A stretch of 64,000 nucleotides of DNA from contig JAVTVX010000011.1 of the NCBI GenBank assembly GCA_033439265.1, positions 10,602,590 to 10,666,589 on the forward strand. Direction: 5' to 3'. The notes beneath the pieces were generated by a model. That model saw only the letters and a program-made list of their open reading frames with translations. It did not search any database and was not told the DNA's origin. Made by a program: the position numbers and the translations under genes. The DNA comes from Dillenia suffruticosa (Eukaryota > Streptophyta > Magnoliopsida > Dilleniales > Dilleniaceae). Shown here piece after piece: positions 58,019 to 64,000 of this stretch (the first letter of the stretch is position 1; each line of letters starts with the position of its first letter).

Positions 58019-60013
58019 TGTCACATCCTGACCCTGAGTCGAACACACAACAACTGTCATGTTACCCTCAAACACGTGTGAACCCCGTGTCTTTAGGTAC
58101 CGTAAGAAATTTCAATATTCTAAACAGTTTAAGATAAATTCAAATTATCCTTAGGCCAGCCCGACAATCCAAACAAATCTAGAGCGGCTAAAATAAATTC
58201 ACAAGTTCAACATAAGTCCCTATGCAAGGGACTATCCAACATCAATTATATTCAAAATCCATCAGACAAATCCAAATGCCCTAATAAAACCAATAAATTT
58301 GGCAAAAGAAATTTTTACACCAAATAAAGAGAGATTACAAATCATATAAGAAAGAGTTTTAAAATAATGACCAAAATAAACAAGTAAGTATTCAACAAAA
58401 ACCAAACTTTTAAAAGTTTACAAAACTCACTCTACGGGTCCAATCTACGTAGTTTCCAATGAGTATTCATAAGACTAGTACCTATTGAAAATCAACAAAA
58501 GTAATTTATTATGACCCGTACAAGACTATGTCTAGGTCTCGAAACTAGACTTTCCCTAAACAAAGATAGATAAAGAGGGATGAGTATAAAATATTCAGAG
58601 AGTGCAATGGTATCTTGAACATGAATGAGAGATGAGGGTGGTTATACCAAATAAGTATGTCAAATTTATATAATTTCAATACCAAATGTCATTTGCACAT
58701 GCGTTTAGAGCAAATCTTCCATGACACATGTTTCCATCAACAACCAATTTTATTTTTCTTTTAAATTTTCTTGGAGTTTGCCAAAACCACATTTCTACCA
58801 ATGACCGTTGGTAGAATCCGTTCCACAATTTTGCTTATAAAACGTTCCCCATCCTTCATATTGATCCGAGATTCAGTGGCGTGCTATCACGATATCACTG
58901 TAACAATTTGAGGAGGCTCTTTGTCCCACCTACTATCAAGCCCAATTTTAAATCAACCTTAAACATGCCATCCTAGTGACTTCAGTCCGTGGAAAGACTT
59001 AGACTATTGTCTTTTATTCTTTTCTATGCATCATGTCACAAAATTCATTTCACAAATCAATGATATTACAATTTTCAAGGGAGTAAAATTCCACAAATCA
59101 CAATTATAATTCAATTGTAACATGATGTAAACAAGTCAGAAATCTATAATAGAGTCATAAATTTATCAAGTTATTTAAGTCGGGCACATCACGATCACAA
59201 ACATTTCCAAATCCATTTTAAAATTTATTTCAAAATTTGTTCCATAAATCATATTTGAAATCATTTTTATCATTCATACCCAAATAGCCATCTACTCACA
59301 TCTTGGGAGGGTAATCACTCCTAATCCACAACCAATTTGATATCTAGTTTCACTTTAGGTTCCAGATGCTATGACCTATAACATTTAACACCAATTCTTT
59401 TCATGTTATAAACCACAAATTTAAACTCCCAAATTCATTTTATCAAATTTCAACAAAATCTTCAAATCCATGAAAGATAAAAGTAAACCCAAGTTAAGAA
59501 TAAGAAAATTACCTAAATTTTTATCTCCAATTTCGCCTCAAGTCGAGCCACCATCAAATCGTAAATTTTCTCTTACTAAATAATCTCAAATCTCTCACTA
59601 AAAAATTTCAAATCTCTCACAAGATCTAACTTTCAATAGTTTGGGTTAAGGGTTCTGGGATCTCTAGAGCGTGGTTTTGTGGTATTTTGTGTTGATCTTT
59701 GATGGAAGCAAAAAGAGAGGGAGAGAGAGAAAGTTGAGCCGGGAGGAAGAAGAGTGAGAGAAAGATGAAGTCTAGGTCTTATGAGTTGTGGAGTCTCATC
59801 TCCACTTATCTATAAACCCCTTTCCAACATTTGCTTAATAGCCCCCTTACACTACTGAATTACACAAGTGCCCAATATGACCTTCTTGGGTTATTTAGAG
59901 ACTCAACCCAATGAGTTTAAGTACTTGAAGTTTTATTTGTTAAGAAAGATGTGTTTGGTGATGAGTATGGGAGGTTGGATTGAGAAGTGCAAATTTATGA
60001 AAAATGAATTAGA
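58019..60013 (-). repeat. 3' LTR of the second Tekay element (~2 kb)
   Basis: Aligns with 62771-64000, but keeps a segment of about 900 bp (roughly 58993-59892) that the other LTR lacks. It contains a GA-rich tract at 59715-59765. The inner end is truncated at the junction with reverse transcriptase. Confidence 0.85.
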
Positions 60014-60380
60014 AATTAATACATAATCTAAGAATACAATCATTCTTTTTCACAAATATGACTGGTGCATCCCAAGAGGAGGAGCTTGGCCGGATGAGTC
60101 TCTTATCCAGCAATTCTTAGCATTTTCAACTTCTTCAATTCTACGAGTGCCATTCTATAAGGTGGAATGGAGATCGGTGCATAGCTGGAAACCAAATCAA
60201 TGGAAAATTCAAACTCTCGGTTTAGAGGCAAATCGGGTAACTTGTCCGGGAAGATATATGAAAACTTATTCACCATCGGAACATCTCTTAAGTTAGGACC
60301 CTCAATTGTAGTGTCAATGATATGTGCAAGATAGGCCTCACATCCTTTACGCACTAAGCTTCTTGTTTCCATTGTCGAAA
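60014..60380 (-). pseudogene. Tekay reverse transcriptase, N-terminal fragment
   Basis: Minus-strand reading gives FSYIFPDKLPDLPLNREFEFSID, APISIPPYRMALVELKKLK and, after a frameshift, [19 protein letters not shown] and LRLCIN. It stops there at the LTR join. This is the first quarter of reverse transcriptase, before the catalytic motif. Confidence 0.85.
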
Positions 60381-60406
60381 TTGAATAGCTTAGCAGAATT
60401 CGTCAT

Positions 60407-60690
60407 TCACGTGCAACTAGGGACACCCTGGTCTACGGAACTCCAATCCATATCTAGTATGGTGTCGAAATCTCTCATTTCCAATGGAATCAAGTTTGTC
60501 TCGAGAGTTATCTCCTCAATCATCACATTACAATCTTTATACACCGTATTCCTAACTAACTGCTCACCTATTGGAGTGATCACCAATATATCTTCAACAA
60601 AGGAACTCAAGGGTGCATTGGCATTGTTAGCAAACCCGTACTCACAAATGAATGATAATCAATAAGCAGCTGAGTATCAACAAAAAAAAA
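60407..60690 (-). pseudogene. Tekay aspartic protease with shortened active-site motif
   Basis: Reads VDTQLLIDYHSFVSTGLL, then SSFVEDILVITPIGEQLVRN and DCNVMIEEITLETNLIPL, ending DFDTILDMDW. Where the family has ID-SGSTH-SFVS this copy has ID-YH-SFVS. The same three-residue shortening occurs at 14.07 kb. Confidence 0.82.
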
Positions 60691-61171
60691 TTTCATCATG
60701 CCTAATTAATGTAAACCATTAAGAAATTTATAGTTAATTTTTAAAATACAAACTCTATAAATGACCTCTTATAGCATGATATTATATCACATAATCATAA
60801 ATACATCATATATTTTCCTACAATAGGGATCTCCACTTCTAAATATGACTTTTCCATCACACTAATCATATGTTTGCATATAAATAAGAATTTGGGATTT
60901 ATGGTCCTAGGCTTAAAGGCTATAATGGATCCGTAGGTTAAATACTCTTTAGCTTAAAGGATTCTTGATCATCGCCGAGTACTCACTCATCATGTGACAC
61001 TCACTAGAGGGAATTCTACATGTTAACCACCCAAATCATATATCCCTAACTCAATTATCACATAACAACTGGTTCAACAACCCACGACCCTATTGCGTTC
61101 TGTAGCACACTTATGTAATTAATATTCAAATCACCAAGAAAAACTTTAGAGGGAGGTACCTATAGCCACAT
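60691..61171 (-). other. Gag-protease spacer
   Basis: AT-rich, no coding motif. It occupies the same place as the spacer at 13.8-14.04 kb and includes the same ATGATATTATATCA-like words. Confidence 0.45.
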
Positions 61172-62508
61172 CTAGGTGAGCCTGGGCTTCCTCATTAAGA
61201 CCTTCATTTGAGTCCTTGGTTGAGGGTGTTGAGGAGGGACAGCTAAAATATTGCTCCCGGTCCTTGTTCGTGGAGTTGTATTCGCTGAATGAGTAGGGGT
61301 GTTGGATTGGCTACCCATGGATCCACTAGGGTGATCTCGGTTAGGTTGGCTTCCACGTCCCAACTTTGGGAATACGTTGTGGAAATGACCTGCCTTCCAG
61401 TATTGATAATGCCTCTTGGGTGCAAAACATACCCCAAGGTGGTACTTCTCGCAGTTCATGCCCTGCGGCTTCCTATTTCCCACTAATTTATTCTCAAAGG
61501 CGGCATTAAATGTGGGGGCCCAAATCTGGACGGTCGTCGGTTTTGTGAAGTGCCAACAAATTTGGTGACCAAGATTCCATTGTAGAAGCTCATGTTCCTA
61601 CTTGGCTTGGAGCTCTGACCCATGCAAATATGGATCTTCTCTTCTTTCCCTGTCTTTCTCTAGATCTTCCCCTTTTCTCTACCATTTTCTCGGCCCTCAA
61701 GGCCAATTCCAAGATATCTTTATAAGTGTGGGCTAAGGTCGTGGACATGTTCTCCCGAATGAATAAATTTAGACCCTCCTCTAATTTGAAACACAAGTAC
61801 TCCTTGAAAGTCACCAACTTCGGGACAAAGGAGGACAACCTCCTTAGCTCCATCTCATATTCTGCCACCTACTTGTTGCCTTGCTGGTGATGAAGGAACT
61901 CCTTCCTATTCAAATCTTGGTAGAATTGAGTATAAAATTTTTCATTGAATTCCTTAAGAAATTCATTCCAAGAAATGGGTGCCACAGACCTTTCCTTTAG
62001 GATGTCCTACCATACTTGGACATCTTCATCCAACAACTTTACGACCACCAACAGCTTTAGCGCATCATCGATCCTCATGTTGGTCCTGGTCTCTCGAACC
62101 TGATTTATCCAATTCTTCACCACCATTGTATCACTAGTCCTAAAAAAGATGACACATCCAAGTTGTCGGGCATCTTTGATCAATTTGGACAATTCAATGG
62201 TAGGGTAATTTATAGGTGTAGCCACTAAAGCGGGAGGACTAATCGGTGCCATCAGAGGGGTTGGTAGGATAACCAGACTCGGTGGATGAGGTGTTGGTGC
62301 TTGAAGTAGGGCTTAGAGATAAGCACCGTAGACATTCCACCACTCGGTCCATTGTCGGAGGGCATCAAGTGGTAGCGGAGGAATCCCGATTGGAGGAGCC
62401 AGTTAAGTAACAGCCGGAGGAGGAGATGGAGCATGTGAGGATGATCGATCCTCGTTCTCGGAAGAAGGAATCTCATTTACATTCTTCACCCTTCGTCTAG
62501 GAGGCATG
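61172..62508 (-). pseudogene. Tekay gag with degraded zinc knuckle
   Basis: Starts MPPRRRVKNVNEIPSSE at 62508, then a Pro-rich leader with stops, PTIELSKLIKDARQLGCVIF, WINQVRETRTNMRIDDALKL, SWNEFLKEFNEKFYTQFYQDL and MAEYEMELRRLSSFV. The capsid C-terminal part follows, FKEYLCFKLEEGLNLFIREN (61810). The knuckle near 61390 (HYQYWKAGHFHNVFP) has lost its cysteines. It is more complete than the gag at 11.3-13.7 kb and useful for defining that copy's insertion. Confidence 0.87.
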
Positions 62509-62743
62509 GTCCTATATAAGAGAAATACTATTCTTAGCTTGCTTAAATTAGGAATCGAGTTAAGTACTTGACCACCTAAAAATAAAGTGATCTCTAATCC
62601 CTATAACCCATAAGAGGTTTTTGAAAATCTTTTAAAAAATCTTTTAAACTCTGAATTTTCAAAAAGAAAAATATTTTAAAATCTTTGGAAAACTCTTGAG
62701 AATATTTGGAAGTATTTCAAACATTTAAAATATTTAAAATTGT

Positions 62744-62768
62744 GAAATTAAACTATGATATCAATAAA
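62744..62768 (-). other. Primer-binding site of the second Tekay element
   Basis: On the minus strand, just inside the 5' LTR, ATTGATATCATAGTTTAA is a mutated form of TTGGTATCAGAG. It corresponds to the PBS at 11090. Confidence 0.65.
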
Positions 62769-62770
62769 AT

Positions 62771-64000
62771 TGTCACGTCCCGACTCTCGAGTGGAATAGT
62801 GACAGCCGTCTTATTTTCCCCAAATGCATGTGAACCCACTCCGTGTCCTAAGATACCGTAAGACATTCCAATATACTAAATATTTTAAGAAAAATTCAAA
62901 TCATCCTTAGACCGGCCTGGCTATCCAAACAAATCTTGAGCGGCTAAAATAAACTCACAAGTTCAACATAAATCCCTATGCAAGGGACTATCCAGCATCA
63001 ATTATATGCAAAACCTATCACACAAATCCAAATGTTCCAATAAAACCAATAAGAATGGCAAAAAAAATTTACACCAAAGAAAGAGAGATTCCAAATCAAG
63101 TATGAAAGAATTTTATAATAATGACCAAAATAAACAACTAAGTATTCAACAAAAACCAAAATTTTAAAAGTTATCAAAACTCCCTCTACGGATCTAGTCT
63201 ACTTAGTTTTCCATGTGTATTCTCAAGACTTGTACCTATTGAGAATCAACAAAAGAAATTCCTTCTAACCGGCGCAAGACAATGTCTAAGTCTTCAAGCT
63301 AAACTTCCCCTAAAAAGAGATGGAAAGAGAGGGGTAAGTATAAAATATTCGGTAAGTACAAGGGTGAGAGTGGTTATGCCAAATAAATATGTCAAATTTA
63401 TATAATTTCAATACCAAATGTTATTTGCACAAAATAAGTTTAGAACAAATCCTCCATGGCTCATATGTTTCCATCAACAACCAAGATTATTTTTAAAAAA
63501 AAATTTCTTGGAGTTTGTTGAAACCACATTTCTATCAATGGCCATTGGTAGAATCTGTCAAAGGGATTTCCACAATTTTGTTTATAAAACATTCTCCATT
63601 CTTGCCATTAGCCTGGAGTTCCGTACAGTGACAACATGTTATCATGGGAACAACTTGAGAAAACTCTCCATCCCGCCTACCACCAATCCCAATTTTAAAT
63701 GAGCCTTAACCATAGTATCGTAAGGGTCTAGATTTGTGGTAAGACTTAGATTATTTGGAGACTTAACCCAATGAGTTTAGGAAGATGTGTTGGGTAATGA
63801 GCAGAGATGGTTGAATTGACAAATGCAGCTAAAGAGTTTTAGTTCAAATGACATATTCCTCATTTCCCATATAGGATGATCGAGTTTGAGTCCTGTGTGT
63901 GCATAAAAAAAATTGAGAAATATAAATTTATAAAAATGAATTAGAAATATTAAAAAATATAAAATATAATATAAATAGTAAATAACAAGATCTATGTGTT
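62771..64000 (-). repeat. 5' LTR of the second Tekay element (cut by window end)
   Basis: 62771-63745 aligns with 58019-58992. It then skips about 900 bp and aligns from about 63750 with 59893 onwards. A short insertion lies at 63825-63911. The end is outside the window. Confidence 0.85.
63825..63911 (+). mobile_element. Short SINE-like insertion in the LTR (87 bp)
   Basis: Absent from the other LTR at the same place. It is flanked by ATTGACAAAT (63815-63824) and ATTGAGAAAT (63912-63921), a 10-bp duplication with one mismatch, and ends in an A-run. GAGTTTGAGTCCTGTG is similar to a tRNA-type B box. It is too short for a complete SINE, so it may be a truncated copy. Confidence 0.5.

Larger units (their letters stand above)
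58019..64000 (-). mobile_element. Second Tekay-type Ty3/gypsy element, minus strand, pol mostly deleted, runs off the right edge
   Basis: Same family as the element at 8738: gag, protease and PBS are co-linear. The direct LTRs start TGTCACATCCTG (58019) and TGTCACGTCCCG (62771) on the plus strand. The internal part is only 2.75 kb: gag, protease and the first part of reverse transcriptase. It then joins LTR sequence directly at about 60013, so the rest of reverse transcriptase, RNase H and integrase are missing. Confidence 0.88.

Overview
This is a nuclear window from a flowering plant, most likely a eudicot. It is AT-rich, its introns have GT-AG borders, its host genes belong to plant families (GH17-CBM43 beta-1,3-glucanase, 2-methylene-furan-3-one reductase-like, selenium-binding protein), and its mobile DNA consists of plant lineages (Tekay, Athila and Tat Ty3/gypsy, Ty1/copia, L1 LINE, CACTA). 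Only one gene looks potentially functional: the beta-1,3-glucanase at 1-1235 (minus), which runs off the left edge. I see no bacterial-type system, no CRISPR array and no recognisable rRNA or tRNA gene.

Layout. 1-1799: intact GH17 gene plus its 5' flank, repeated at 40166-41937 as a decayed copy. 1800-4435: poly-T DNA, a 68-bp minisatellite, an orphan reductase exon and two CACTA-type ends. 5880-7500: a minus-strand Athila remnant. 8738-38153: a 29.4-kb Tekay-type Ty3/gypsy element bounded by a perfect 5-bp target duplication (GTTAA). It contains a 1.17-kb CACTA in gag (AAA duplication), an antisense L1 LINE in reverse transcriptase, and a 13.5-kb CACTA-like element in integrase. The last one carries two solo LTRs of one family and several GC-rich minisatellites. 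39891-41380: GH17-CBM43 pseudogene.

42072-47521: a complete but mutated minus-strand chromovirus with both LTRs, PBS and PPT. 48639-52960: a plus-strand Tat-lineage element with a second RNase H and a ~104-bp tandem array. 55280-56483: a truncated minus-strand copia. 56535-57740: a selenium-binding-protein pseudogene that keeps its introns. 58019-64000: a second Tekay-type element (minus) with most of pol deleted, LTRs with different deletions, and a short SINE-like insertion.

The region is a layered transposon graveyard between a few low-copy gene fragments. Nested insertions let relative ages be read directly: Tekay master first, then the CACTAs and LINE, then the solo LTRs inside the large CACTA. 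The most unusual signals are the nesting with intact target duplications, the protease-motif shortening shared by two Tekay copies, and GC-rich 68/53-bp minisatellites set in AT-rich CACTA-like DNA.
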